A stretch of DNA of 64,000 nucleotides from Halococcus sediminicola (GTDB lineage: Archaea; Halobacteriota; Halobacteria; Halobacteriales; Halococcaceae): the NCBI RefSeq assembly GCF_000755245.1, contig NZ_BBMP01000001.1, positions 116,159 through 180,158 on the forward strand, given 5' to 3'. Positions 36,301-44,773 of this stretch are shown piece after piece. The position numbers and the translations under genes are program-made. Position 1 is the first letter of the stretch. Each line of letters begins with the position of its first letter. The notes under the pieces were generated by a model. That model was not told the DNA's origin and made no database searches. It worked only from the letters and a program-made list of their open reading frames with translations.

Positions 36301-37403
36301 TCGCCTTCGAGCAATCCGGCAGCCGCATAATAAGTGCTTCAGTTCAGAGCGAGCAGGTGATCAAAGAGCTTGACCTCGCTGAGGAGGTCGGTTTTGCGAC
36401 GCCCTACACGCAAACGGTCGAGGGCGTCGAAGTCACCGAGGACACACTCTCGATCACGATGAGCGATCCGGTCGAGAACTCGAAGATGAGCGGCATCGAG
36501 ATCCGACCGGCGGATGTCGAGGAGCCGACGGAGGGCCTCGTCGGCCAGTGGCGGTTCGGCGAGGAGAACGTCGACGGCGACACCGTCTCGGACGCGAGCG
36601 GAAACGGCAACGAGGGGACGGTAATCGGTGGCGTGACGACTGGCGTAGAGACGACCTCGATCCCCGGCGACGCCGCAGGGTTCAACGGCGAGGACGGAAC
36701 TATTATCGTCCCGGATGTCGACGTACTCGACCCGGTCGCATACACGATCTCGGCCTGGCTCCAGACTGACGGACCGGGCCAGTACACCGTTATCCTCGGG
36801 AAGTCCAATTCGATGTGGACCGGCTTCAATTCGGATGGAACGTCTCCGCGGTTCGACCCTGACGACAATGCCGACAACGGGTCATTCACCGCGGATACCG
36901 ATGTCGCCGATGGCGAGTGGCACCATGTCGTCTATCGTCACGCTCCCGACGAGGACATCTCGAACATCTACATCGACGGCGAGCTGGCGGCCTCCGCGGA
37001 AGGTGCCAAGGAGTCGTCCGCGTCCGACGCTGACCTCGGTATCGCCTCGAAGTCCAACGTGAAAGACTGGTTCGACGGCATGCTCGCCGACGTGCGCCTC
37101 TACAACCGGGCGCTCTCAAGTTCCGAGATTCTCGGTTTGTACCAGTACGAGGGAGATACTGGTGGCAGCGATGGCCCACCGGCGATCGGCGACTCGGACT
37201 CGCGACCGACCGATCCGGACGGCGACGGGCTCTACGAGGACCTCGACGGCGACGGCGAGGTAACTGACGCCGACGGGGAATTGTTCTTCGAGCATATTGA
37301 CGACCCCGAGATGCAGAACAACGTAGAGGCGTTCGACTTCAACGGGAACGGCCGCCTCGACTTCGACGATGTCGTCGAATGGCGCAAAAAGAAAAACAGC
37401 TAA
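33333..37403 (+). CDS. exported DUF1080 / PQQ-type sugar dehydrogenase / malectin / LamG / dockerin protein
   Basis: 1356 residues. Tat signal TRRTVLSATGLAMASGFAG (~9-27). DUF1080 domain (~85-283) with HYHVEWRIPEG..NSGVWLASNYEIQILD; CARDB-like domain (~290-396); propeller (~413-893) with QGIVLDPDFEENGWIYFFYNP, CCHVGGALSFDNDGNLLITTGDG, RGSLLRITPQDDGGYTVPDGNLF and FRNPFTL; one malectin (~900-1060); a LamG/concanavalin domain (~1068-1273) starting GLVGQWRFGEENVDGDTVSDASGNGN; dockerin (~1278-1356). It parallels the gene at 25421 through the propeller but has LamG where that protein has a second malectin and cupredoxin, so its electron acceptor would be separate. The N-terminal halves of the two proteins are clear paralogues. 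Confidence 0.88.
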   Translation: MTNKNNRVTRRTVLSATGLAMASGFAGPVVASHGGDADQYPETCDGPGFNDTPVQPWSGWRFGDACRPQPPVVDPGTITFDDPPADATVLLGDGSSGEITLDDWKKRNGDPPEWNVTNSYAEVDEGWLQTKADIGDAHYHVEWRIPEGLSGSSQTPGNSGVWLASNYEIQILDSYENPTYADGTAGALYGDHPPLINVARPSGEWQKYDIIWHAPRFTDNGEVDSPGIVTVLWNDVLVQSQTVVHGSTPYKDVPEYSPHPPEMPLQLQNHGQPVQYRNIWYQDLPTSASVLEFENNDQFTVDEGTSTTFDAAVTNAYDSALTDSEVTLTAPSDSGVEVSSGGETSFDSLDPGDSKSLSWEVTLPSPESGPYLLSTDASYTVDEQKRVSYRVPVYTEPVPEDNSGGGGGGELPETVDLSRTQVASVDNGMKVDVAPDGRVFFTERGADFQRYPDEPTGTGKIRVYDPETGETTTALEKDVHVGIEEGAQGIVLDPDFEENGWIYFFYNPSNEAIADTQEGLESLNTYQQSPSEAADGPQPYDLVSRFTVEGDTIDPESETEIIRITAQRERCCHVGGALSFDNDGNLLITTGDGTDPFESSGYAPIDERDGRQFFDAQRSAGNTNDLRGSLLRITPQDDGGYTVPDGNLFTGDEYADARADDLVKSEIYAMGFRNPFTLTVDEESGDPFIADYGPDAGSWDPERGPPGITEFVRVDEPGFYGWPYFIGMNVPYRDYDFATGESGDAFNPENPTNDSPNNDGLTDLPPAQPATITNPYSWEELLDTPDYADEYVPDEIPYTIENTDPPEGGSPMIGEIYNYQDGFDSEVALPKSYDGVHILMEARGWFKTAIYDDNGDVSKIGPFSLSGGSPRMLHTGQQGGLYLLEPGSLNYITTQDTSEIEPISAPFGYDAGGELIDGMVTIDGLEFVGSSSAVQVSNQGGDSPSAFPDIPIEGTENDALYQSEEWGENLSYDIAIENGIYDVTLHLAEIAFEQSGSRIISASVQSEQVIKELDLAEEVGFATPYTQTVEGVEVTEDTLSITMSDPVENSKMSGIEIRPADVEEPTEGLVGQWRFGEENVDGDTVSDASGNGNEGTVIGGVTTGVETTSIPGDAAGFNGEDGTIIVPDVDVLDPVAYTISAWLQTDGPGQYTVILGKSNSMWTGFNSDGTSPRFDPDDNADNGSFTADTDVADGEWHHVVYRHAPDEDISNIYIDGELAASAEGAKESSASDADLGIASKSNVKDWFDGMLADVRLYNRALSSSEILGLYQYEGDTGGSDGPPAIGDSDSRPTDPDGDGLYEDLDGDGEVTDADGELFFEHIDDPEMQNNVEAFDFNGNGRLDFDDVVEWRKKKNS

Positions 37404-37620
37404 CCATCCGATACAGCGTCCAAACACGCGGTTCTTCTCTTACACTTCTAAATAAATGATCTCTGTTCGGTAGTTCGAACAGAATTCTTTGTGTCCAGAT
37501 GTGGGTGTGAATTTCCTGCTGATCGTCTACGTCGTGAGAAGCTCAGTAAAGTGTATGTATTCGTAATAAATCGAATCCACAAGAAGGAAGATTGATAATC
37601 TAATTACCGAACGGGGGCAC

Positions 37621-37631
37621 TTTTATTATAC
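37621..37631 (+). promoter_or_regulatory. TATA-box-like element of the double-TIM-barrel dockerin gene
   Basis: ttttattatac, about 83 bp before the ATG at 37709; initiation ~26 bp downstream would leave a leader near 55 nt. Strength of match is good but position relative to the start is looser than for the other dockerin genes. Confidence 0.38.
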
Positions 37632-37708
37632 CCAACCACAATAGTTCTGCACAGGTCACACACTCGACAGGCGTCCGGGGACGCGAACGCGATTGACTGA
37701 AACTATCC

Positions 37709-40339
37709 ATGAGACACCAGCACACGGAACAACCCACGAGCGTAGAAGCAGACGGCGCGCCGTTCGCGCTGAAACGGCGATCGGTACTCCAGACTATCGC
37801 CGCACTCGGTCTGGGCAGCAGTGCCGTCGGGAACGCGATCGCACAGCCGAGAGGCGGGGACGACGATTCGGGCGTCCCGGTTGGCATCCAACTGTACACG
37901 CTCCGGAACCTCCCGGACACGACGCTCGACCTGCTTCGCCGGGTCGCGGCCGTCGACAACAACGGCGGGCCCGGGTTCGATGTCGTCGAGTTCGCCGGCC
38001 TCGGGGGGGCGAACACAGAGGAGATCAACTCTACGCTCGACGAGGTGGGCGTCGACGCCGCCTCGGCACACGTCGGCCTCGGGGAACTGGAGGGCGACAG
38101 CTTCCAGGACACCGTCGACACGTACCAGGCGGTCGGCGTGGACACGTTCATCGTCCCGTACATCGACCCGTCGTCGATCGACACGGTAGCGAAGGTGGAA
38201 GCGCTCGCCGAGCGGATGAACGCGGTGTCGGAGAACCTGCCCGAGGGGACACGACTGGGCTTCCACAACCACGACGGCGAGTTTCAGGACGTCGGCGACG
38301 GTCAGACGCCGATGGAGGTGTTCGACGCGGCGCTCAACGATGACGTGATCTTCGAGATTGACGTCGGCTGGGTGCTTACCGCGGGCTACGACCCGGTTGA
38401 GGTCATCCAGCAGTACAGCGATCGGACGGAACTTATCCACATGAAGGACATGGAGGACAGCGAGTTCCGCGAGATCGGTGAGGGTGCCGTCGACATGTCT
38501 GAGGTGGCGGAAACCGCGCGAATGGAGGCGAACGTCGACTACCTCATTTACGAGCATGACCAGCCCACGGACCCTGCCGGATCGACCGGCACCGGCGCGG
38601 GCGTGCTATCGTTTCTCGACGGCGAATCCGGGCTCGAATGCCTGAGCTTCGCCGATGTAGGCGCCCCGGACTACGACGACTCGCTCAGCGGCGTCGAGAT
38701 GGGCGATTCCGCCGACAGTGACGGCGTGCCGACGGGTATCCAACTGTACACACTTCGAGACCTCCCCGACTCGACGGCCGAGATCATCCGCCGGATCGGT
38801 AGCGTCGACAACAACGGTGGCCCGGGCTACGACACCGTCGAGTTCTATACGCTGGGCAGCTCGACGGTCAGCGAGGTGCAGACGGCGCTTGACGAGACGG
38901 GCCTAACGGCACCGTCGGCGCACATCGGCCTCCCGCAACTCGAGGGCGAAAGCCTCCAGAACACGCTCGACACGTACGGACAACTCGGCGTCACCAACTT
39001 TATTGACCCCAGCCTCCGCCTGCCGGACGATCCATCCGTACAGGACGTCGAGAACCTCGCCCAGCGGTTCAACGATGTCGCCGCGAACCTTCCGGACGGA
39101 TCGCGTGTCGGTTTCCATAACCATTCGAAGGTGTTCGATGAACTTGACGACGGTCGGCCTATCATTGAAGTCCTCGACGAGAACCTCAACGACGGCATCG
39201 TCTTCGAGATCGACGTCGGCTGGGTGCTCACCGCCGGTCGCGACCCGGCCGAGATCATCCAGCAGTACAGCGAGCGCACCGAGATGCTCCACATGAAGGA
39301 CATGGAGAACGGCAACTTCGCCGAGATTGGCGAGGGTGCCGTCGACTGGGAGGAAGTCTCGCGGGTCGCGCGCGAGGAAGCTGTAGTCGACTACATCTTC
39401 TACGAACACGACGCGCCGTCGAACCCAGCCGGATCCGTCGGCACGGGTGCGGGCGCGCTGTCGTTCCTCGACGGCGCCCCCGGACTGGAGTGTCTCACGA
39501 TCGACGATATCGGCGGCCCCGGCTACGACGGGGACCTCTCGGGAAGCTCCGGCCCGGGAGCTGGCGACGACACAGTGTCGGTGCCGTTCGGCTACGACGC
39601 CGGCGGCGGCGAGATCGACGACATCGTCTCGATCGACGGGCTGGAGTTCGTCGATAGTTCGCCCGCCGTCGAAGCGTACGGCGACGCGAGCGTGAACGGT
39701 ACCGCCGTTGACACCGGTGCGACCAGCAACCCGATCGAGGGGACTGAACACGACGCACTCTATCAGAGCGAGGAGTGGGGCGGCGACCTCTCGTACGACG
39801 TCAGCATCGAGAACGGCATGTACGATGTGACGCTCTACTTCGCCGAGATCTACTTTGGCGGTGATTTCGGTGGGGGCCAAATCGACGGTGGCGTTGGATC
39901 GCGCGTGTTCGACGTCTCCGTTGAGGACCAGCAGCCGTTCTCCGAACTCGACATCTACGAACAGGTCGGCCACGATGCTGCCCTCACGGAGACGGTCGAG
40001 GGCGTTGAGGTCACCGACGGCACGCTCACAATCAGCACCAACACGGTGGTCCACAACTCGAAGTTCAGCGGCTTCGAGATCGACTCCGTAGACGACGGCG
40101 GTAGCGAGGGACCGCCGGCGATCGGCGACTCGGACTCGCGACCGACCGATCCGGACGGCGACGGGCTCTACGAGGACCTCGACGGCAACGGCGAAGTCAC
40201 TGACGCCGACGCGGAGTTGTTCTTCGAACACATTGACGACCCCGAGATGCAGAACAACGTCGAGGCGTTCGACTTCAACGGGAACGGCCGTCTCGACTTC
40301 GACGACATCGTCGAATGGCACAAAAAGAACAACAGCTAA
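37709..40339 (+). CDS. exported protein with two sugar-isomerase TIM barrels, malectin and dockerin
   Basis: 876 residues. Tat signal KRRSVLQTIAALGLGSSAVG (~23-42). Two successive xylose-isomerase-like TIM barrels (~56-327 and ~338-611) are clear duplicates: each opens with G-I-QLYTLR-LPD-T, contains GFHNH, EIDVGWVLTAG-DP, HMKDME and FYEHD/IYEHD, and closes with GAG-LSFLDG. A malectin-like domain (~624-794, PFGYDAGGGEIDD) and a dockerin (~798-876) follow. Such barrels in bacterial 3-keto-sugar loci act as epimerases, lyases or hydratases on keto-sugars. Export and the dockerin suggest it works beside the DUF1080 dehydrogenases. Metal ligands (His in GFHNH, Glu/Asp in FEIDVGW, His in HMKD) are conserved in both barrels, so both may be active. 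Confidence 0.87.
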   Translation: MRHQHTEQPTSVEADGAPFALKRRSVLQTIAALGLGSSAVGNAIAQPRGGDDDSGVPVGIQLYTLRNLPDTTLDLLRRVAAVDNNGGPGFDVVEFAGLGGANTEEINSTLDEVGVDAASAHVGLGELEGDSFQDTVDTYQAVGVDTFIVPYIDPSSIDTVAKVEALAERMNAVSENLPEGTRLGFHNHDGEFQDVGDGQTPMEVFDAALNDDVIFEIDVGWVLTAGYDPVEVIQQYSDRTELIHMKDMEDSEFREIGEGAVDMSEVAETARMEANVDYLIYEHDQPTDPAGSTGTGAGVLSFLDGESGLECLSFADVGAPDYDDSLSGVEMGDSADSDGVPTGIQLYTLRDLPDSTAEIIRRIGSVDNNGGPGYDTVEFYTLGSSTVSEVQTALDETGLTAPSAHIGLPQLEGESLQNTLDTYGQLGVTNFIDPSLRLPDDPSVQDVENLAQRFNDVAANLPDGSRVGFHNHSKVFDELDDGRPIIEVLDENLNDGIVFEIDVGWVLTAGRDPAEIIQQYSERTEMLHMKDMENGNFAEIGEGAVDWEEVSRVAREEAVVDYIFYEHDAPSNPAGSVGTGAGALSFLDGAPGLECLTIDDIGGPGYDGDLSGSSGPGAGDDTVSVPFGYDAGGGEIDDIVSIDGLEFVDSSPAVEAYGDASVNGTAVDTGATSNPIEGTEHDALYQSEEWGGDLSYDVSIENGMYDVTLYFAEIYFGGDFGGGQIDGGVGSRVFDVSVEDQQPFSELDIYEQVGHDAALTETVEGVEVTDGTLTISTNTVVHNSKFSGFEIDSVDDGGSEGPPAIGDSDSRPTDPDGDGLYEDLDGNGEVTDADAELFFEHIDDPEMQNNVEAFDFNGNGRLDFDDIVEWHKKNNS

Positions 40340-40829
40340 GAACTCCGACACAGCGGCCGAACACGCAGCCTTTTCTAGACTGATCTCCAGTGAGTGGGTT
40401 AGTCTCGGTAAAATCGATCGCAACAACTCCTCGCTGGTAGAAATCTTTCATCTCGGCTACTCAGTCCAGTAATCGATTAATCGACTCGCGGTACATCTCA
40501 CGAATCTTCTCGATGGAAAGACCACAAAATGCTCGCAGTAAGCGTGCTCTAGCGACGTCCGCTCGCGTTGTGACTTATGGGCGAAGCCCCAAGTGTCCTC
40601 TGTTTGCCGCCAATCGGTCATGTTAGCTCCATATAGGTCTACAAGTCCCAGAACACGTTTTCGTGAAGCTCGCACCCTCGCCACGGTTGAGCGACAACCC
40701 AGAATAACCGACTTGGCCAACCTGCTCGGTGCTTTCACAGCGTAATTAAGGGCAAGCGCTGACGATCAGCCGGCCGACGAGATCGAACGTGCTGATTCAG
40801 CCCTTGGAGCGCTCCTCGTGCAAGTGCTC
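40340..40829. other. intergenic region with weak protein-like relic
   Basis: No intact gene. On the minus strand 40457-40738 is open, but its composition is neither acidic nor family-like. The first ~35 bases after the stop codon resemble the region after two other dockerin genes (see findings). Confidence 0.35.
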
Positions 40830-41330
40830 AGTTCGGATGATTGCGGCCCACGCCTACATTTACACGACCGTATTGCTGCTGGCGATATTCTTGTTCGGGA
40901 GGGTCTGGTTCTCGTGAGTCGATCGTCTTGTTTTCGACGGCAAACGGTATCGACGGGAACTTGGAGGTCATCGAAGACCAACCCCTCATGTTTCCCGCTG
41001 GTTGGAGAGTATGGACTATTTCCAGGGGATAGTCTATCTGCCGGCCGTCACGAGTCGGTTCGAGAAATTCGTTGATGAGGGGATCAGCTTTGAGGCGCTT
41101 ACCTTGTCGCCGATGACGCTTGCGGCGACGATGAGTGTCAGCGCGGCCATCGACCGCTTCCAGTACGAATATCGGGAACTTGCGTTCGTGGTCGACGAGA
41201 GCGAGACGGTGGCAGTTGTTTACCACCACTGATGCCTTCGAGGAGGTGGTGGATGAACTCGAAGAGCCGTTCGATAGCGAATCCATGGGCGAGCAGCGCC
41301 AGCAACGGTCGAGCTCTATAACAACCTGAA
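40830..41330 (+). pseudogene. relic of a CBS-domain membrane protein
   Basis: Fragments in different frames read IAAHAYIYTTVLLLAIFLFGRVWF (a membrane segment), MDYFQGIVYLPAVTSRFEKFVDEGISFEALTL and ATMSVSAAIDRFQYEYRELAFVVDESETVAVVYHH, then TTTDAFEEVVDELEEPFDSE. The middle and end look like a CBS-domain pair of a CNNM/CorC-type transporter-associated protein, but the parts are out of frame and the central body is missing. Not functional. Confidence 0.42.
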
Positions 41331-41361
41331 GGTTTATTCGCCCGCCCGTGGCAAGGTTCGT

Positions 41362-42324
41362 ATGGACGTTGGCGTACTCACCGTACCCCTCGGCGGACAG
41401 TCGCCCGACGAGACACTTGCCTACCTCTCCAACCTCGGCGTCGGTGCCGTGGAACTGGGCTGTGGCGGCAGTCCGGGCGACGACCACCTCCCGCGCGCGG
41501 AGTATCTCGACAACGAGAGCACACAGCAAAAACTCCACGACCGCCTCGACGAGCACGACCTCCGGGTGAGCGCGCTCGCGACGCACAACAATCCGATTCA
41601 CCCCGACGACGACCACGCCGCCACGGCCGATACGGAACTCAGAGAAGCCATCGAACTCGCAGACCAGTTGGGTGTCGATACGGTGACGACCTTCTCGGGG
41701 CTTCCCGCCGGCGGGCCGAACGACGAAGTCCCGAACTGGGTCACCGCGCCGTGGCCCACCGAACACAAAGAAGCACACGACTACCAGTGGGGGGTCGCCG
41801 AGGAATACTGGAGTGACCTCGCCGAGTTCGCCGACGAGAAGGGTGTGAACGTCGCCATCGAGATGCATCCCAATATGCTGGTTTACGAGCCATCGGGCAT
41901 GCTGCGGCTGCGCAAGGCAACCAACGAGCGCATCGGCGCGAACTTCGACCCCTCGCACCTGTACTGGCAGGGCATTGACGTGCCGCAGGCGATTCGATAC
42001 TTGGGGGAGGCAATTCATCACGCCCACGCGAAGGATACGGGCCTGTACGAGGCCAACGCCGACGTGAAGGGTTATCTCGACACGACCTCCTACACCGAGG
42101 AGGCAGACCGGTCGTGGCTCTTCCGGACTGTCGGGTATGGTCACGGCGAATCCCACTGGAAAGAAGTCGTTTCGACCCTCAGAATGGTCGGCTACGACGG
42201 CGCGCTCAGCATCGAACACGAGGACTCGCTGACGAGTTCCCGGGAGGGCCTGGAAAAAGCGGTGGACGTGCTCGACAGAGCGATGTTCGCAACGACGCCC
42301 GGCGAGGCCTACTGGGCGGAGTAG
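41362..42324 (+). CDS. sugar phosphate isomerase/epimerase-family TIM-barrel enzyme
   Basis: 320 residues, no export signal, so cytoplasmic. Features of the xylose-isomerase-like/AP-endonuclease-2 barrel: MDVGVLTVPLGGQSPDETLAYLSNLGVGAVELGCGG at the start; ALATHNNPIHP; NVAIEMHPNMLVYEP (Glu ligand); IGANFDPSHLYWQGID (Asp/His); HHAHAKDTGLY (His); YDGALSIEHEDSL near the end (Glu). The set of metal ligands is complete. It lies 41 bp before a Gfo/Idh/MocA gene, a pairing common in inositol and keto-sugar catabolism, and probably handles sugars imported after extracellular oxidation. Substrate unknown. Confidence 0.88.
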   Translation: MDVGVLTVPLGGQSPDETLAYLSNLGVGAVELGCGGSPGDDHLPRAEYLDNESTQQKLHDRLDEHDLRVSALATHNNPIHPDDDHAATADTELREAIELADQLGVDTVTTFSGLPAGGPNDEVPNWVTAPWPTEHKEAHDYQWGVAEEYWSDLAEFADEKGVNVAIEMHPNMLVYEPSGMLRLRKATNERIGANFDPSHLYWQGIDVPQAIRYLGEAIHHAHAKDTGLYEANADVKGYLDTTSYTEEADRSWLFRTVGYGHGESHWKEVVSTLRMVGYDGALSIEHEDSLTSSREGLEKAVDVLDRAMFATTPGEAYWAE

Positions 42325-42364
42325 TTCCCTGAACGACTAAGGCCCTCTCGGGAATAGGGCCGAC

Positions 42365-43477
42365 ATGGCACTTAGAATCGGCGTCCTCGGCTATCGGTTC
42401 ATGGGCAAAGCCCACTCGAACGCCTTTGCGCGACTCCCGATGTTTTTCGACGACGCACCCGAAATCGAACGCCACACGCTCGTCGGGCGCGACGAGGCGG
42501 CGCTCGCGGACGCTGCGGATCGGTTCGGCTTTGCGAACACCGCGACCGACTGGGGGGCCGCCATCGAAAACGTCGATGTGTTCTACAATCTCGGACCGAA
42601 CCACCTCCATCCCGAGCCGTCGATTGCGGCGCTCGAATCTGATATTCCCGTTTTCTGTGAGAAACCGCTCGCGCCCACGATCGAAGATGCCAAACGGATG
42701 GCCGACGTAGTGGGTGAAAGCGACGCCATCGCGGGCTGTGCGTTCAACTACCGATTTGTGCCGGCCATCCAGTATGCGAAGAATCTCATCGACGCGGGCG
42801 AACTCGGCGAGATTCGCCACGTACGCGGGAGCTATCTGCAGGACTGGGGCACCGACCCCGCGGACCCGTGGACGTGGCGTATGGACGAAGAGCTCGCGGG
42901 CAGCGGCGCGCTCGGCGACCTCGGGGCACACACCGTGGACCTCGCGCGCTTTCTGGTCGGCGAGCGCGCTGGCGACATCGAGCGGGTGAGCGGCCACACC
43001 GAGACGTTCATCGAGGAGCGTCCCGTAGAGGGCAAGTCGGAAACCAGACCCGTGACCGTCGACGATGCCTACACCGCACAGGCTGCCTTTCAAAACGGTG
43101 CGATGGGCACCTTCGAGGCCTCACGGATGGCGAGCGGGCACAAAAACGACCACTCCATTTCGGTTCACGGCTCGGAGGGAAGTCTGCGGTTCTCGCTCGA
43201 ACGGCTGAACGAACTGGCCGTGCTCCGGGAGAATAATCGAGGATACGAGACCGTTCTGGTGACCGACGCATCGGATCCCTACGTCGAACACTGGTGGCCG
43301 CCGGGCCACGTGCTGGGCTGGGAACACACGTTCGTCCACGAGGACTATGAGTTCCTCTCGGCGGTCGCCGCGGGCAAGGGCTACGAGCCGTCCTTCGAGA
43401 CGGCATTCAAAGTCCAGCGCGTGCTCGATGCCATCGAGCGAAGCGATGAGCGCGGCGAGTGGGTCGATGTCGAATAG
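42365..43477 (+). CDS. Gfo/Idh/MocA-family oxidoreductase
   Basis: 370 residues, cytoplasmic. Rossmann start LRIGVLGYRFMGKAHSNAFARLPMFFDD (~3-30), then DVFYNLGPNHLHPEPSIAAL and the family EKP motif in FCEKPLAPTIEDAKRMAD. The C-terminal alpha/beta domain includes SYLQDWGTDPADPWTWRMDEELAGSGALGDLGAHTVDLARFLVG, where GDLGAHTVDLARF carries the catalytic Asp/His pair. The enzyme interconverts sugar hydroxyl and keto groups with NAD(P). It directly follows the isomerase gene. The natural substrate may be a 3-keto-sugar or inositol; this cannot be told from sequence. Confidence 0.9.
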   Translation: MALRIGVLGYRFMGKAHSNAFARLPMFFDDAPEIERHTLVGRDEAALADAADRFGFANTATDWGAAIENVDVFYNLGPNHLHPEPSIAALESDIPVFCEKPLAPTIEDAKRMADVVGESDAIAGCAFNYRFVPAIQYAKNLIDAGELGEIRHVRGSYLQDWGTDPADPWTWRMDEELAGSGALGDLGAHTVDLARFLVGERAGDIERVSGHTETFIEERPVEGKSETRPVTVDDAYTAQAAFQNGAMGTFEASRMASGHKNDHSISVHGSEGSLRFSLERLNELAVLRENNRGYETVLVTDASDPYVEHWWPPGHVLGWEHTFVHEDYEFLSAVAAGKGYEPSFETAFKVQRVLDAIERSDERGEWVDVE

Positions 43478-43863
43478 TCGCGTAGGCATGACGCCACTCT
43501 TGTGCACGACTCGTTGTTCGTGTGGATGTCACAGAAGACATTCGTGTTCGAGCCGTTTGGTCGCCGGTTCGAACGCCAAACCGCAGAATTGCTTGGGTTT
43601 TTGTAAACACTATCTATTCATCGAAAAATACGCTGGCGGCGAAGCATGATTGAATGCCCTGTTGAACGCAAGACAGCGGCGGGGTGAGGTCGGTAGACCG
43701 CTACTTCACAGCGAGAAACGCACGATCCTCCGATCAGAAGATGCAGTAGTTGTCGCCGATAACGTTCTGTGAACATTCAGAAGAGCATCATCTTCGGACT
43801 TCGCTCGGTGATGACGGCGATGTCTCTGACCAATACGCTGGAGAAAGAGAGCAGGCGGCGAGC
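43478..43863. other. intergenic region before IS5 copy
   Basis: About 390 bp without a supported gene; part should belong to the left end of the IS5 element, but I could not match terminal repeats by eye. Confidence 0.35.
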
Positions 43864-44664
43864 CTAACTCGCCGCCTGCGACAAATTATGGACGATACAC
43901 TTGCGAGTGAGCTCTCGGAACTGGCCGTGCCAGCTCCGAGAGTGGAGCTTCTCACCATCGTCTTCCTTGAGCAGCGAGAAGCCGGTCTCGCTCATCCACC
44001 GCTGGTGGTAGTCGTCGGCGTCTATCCGCGCGTTGTGTGCTTGTTTCAACGGCGTGTGCTCTTTGTGCTTGATGAGCGGTCGCGTTGACTCACCGTGACA
44101 CTTCTCACGGAGAGCACTCCACGAGTAGTTCGCGTCCGCGGCCAGAACCTGCAGGTCTTCCGCGTTCCGGCGGAAGACCTGCATCCCGATGTGGCCGTCC
44201 CAGCTTTTTCGGGTGGTGTAGTGGACGTCCCCGATCACCAGCGTGTTCATATCGACCAAGGTTGTCGTTTTCAGCGACTGGAAGGAGTAATCAGCACGAT
44301 TGCGGTAGTGGTGGCTGGTCTGATCGCGCTGGAAGCCACTGGCGTCGATGGCTGCTTTCCCACTCCAGCCGGCCTGCTCCGCCGAAGTGCGGAGCAGGCG
44401 GCGTAGCTCACGCATCTGGAACTGCTGCTCCCAACGACAGAATGAGCTGTAGTGCGGTGCGCGTTCGAGGCCGAATTCGTCAAGAATAACGGTTGAATCG
44501 TTGAACCACGCCTCGGTCTCACGGAGGCTCTTGTTGAGTTCGACGCGCATGAGAATCAACGCGATCTGGACCCATTTGGCGTACCCGCTGTCGCCGAACG
44601 GCGACAGCGGGTACGCCTGAGTCGTCGACGTGGCGCTTGGCAAGCTTCTTACACTGTCGTGCAA
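43864..44664 (-). CDS. IS5-type transposase
   Basis: 266 residues, uninterrupted. Blocks include AYPLSPFGDSGYAKWVQIALILMRVELNKSLRETEAWF, APHYSSFCRWEQQFQMRELRRLL, GKAAIDASGFQRDQTSHHYRNRADYSFQ (Asp), VLAADANYSWSALREKC (Asp) and QRWMSETGFSLLKEDDGEKLHSRSWHGQFRELTRKCIVHNLSQAAS (Glu), a complete DDE set. The true start could lie slightly further upstream. It may still be active. The coding sequence contains three perfect hairpins (44151-44182, 44372-44399, 44578-44617) and an imperfect one near 43913-43945. An IS110 relic starts about 100 bp upstream of its 5' end. Confidence 0.87.
   Translation of the reverse strand: MHDSVRSLPSATSTTQAYPLSPFGDSGYAKWVQIALILMRVELNKSLRETEAWFNDSTVILDEFGLERAPHYSSFCRWEQQFQMRELRRLLRTSAEQAGWSGKAAIDASGFQRDQTSHHYRNRADYSFQSLKTTTLVDMNTLVIGDVHYTTRKSWDGHIGMQVFRRNAEDLQVLAADANYSWSALREKCHGESTRPLIKHKEHTPLKQAHNARIDADDYHQRWMSETGFSLLKEDDGEKLHSRSWHGQFRELTRKCIVHNLSQAAS
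44578..44617. repeat. 18-bp perfect hairpin in IS5 transposase gene
   Basis: ggcgtacccgctgtcgcc (44578-44595), loop gaac, then its exact complement (44600-44617). It encodes YPLSPFGDSGYA near the N terminus of the transposase, so codons on both sides are mirror-constrained. Confidence 0.92.
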
Positions 44665-44773
44665 GTGGCCGTTTCGACCTCATATCGTAAGAAGGCGTCC
44701 AAATCCCCACAAATCTCACGAAAACACCAGAGAAACCGGCTGAGAACGGCCTCAGCTACCGCTGCAACAAGAC

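Noticed and set aside
38903..40426. 507-codon open frame opposite the double-TIM-barrel gene
   Set aside because: Antisense shadow caused by GC-rich third positions; the plus-strand protein has clear domains throughout.
40828..42219. 463-codon minus-strand open frame
   Set aside because: Covers both the CBS relic and the isomerase gene in antisense; no recognisable protein features.
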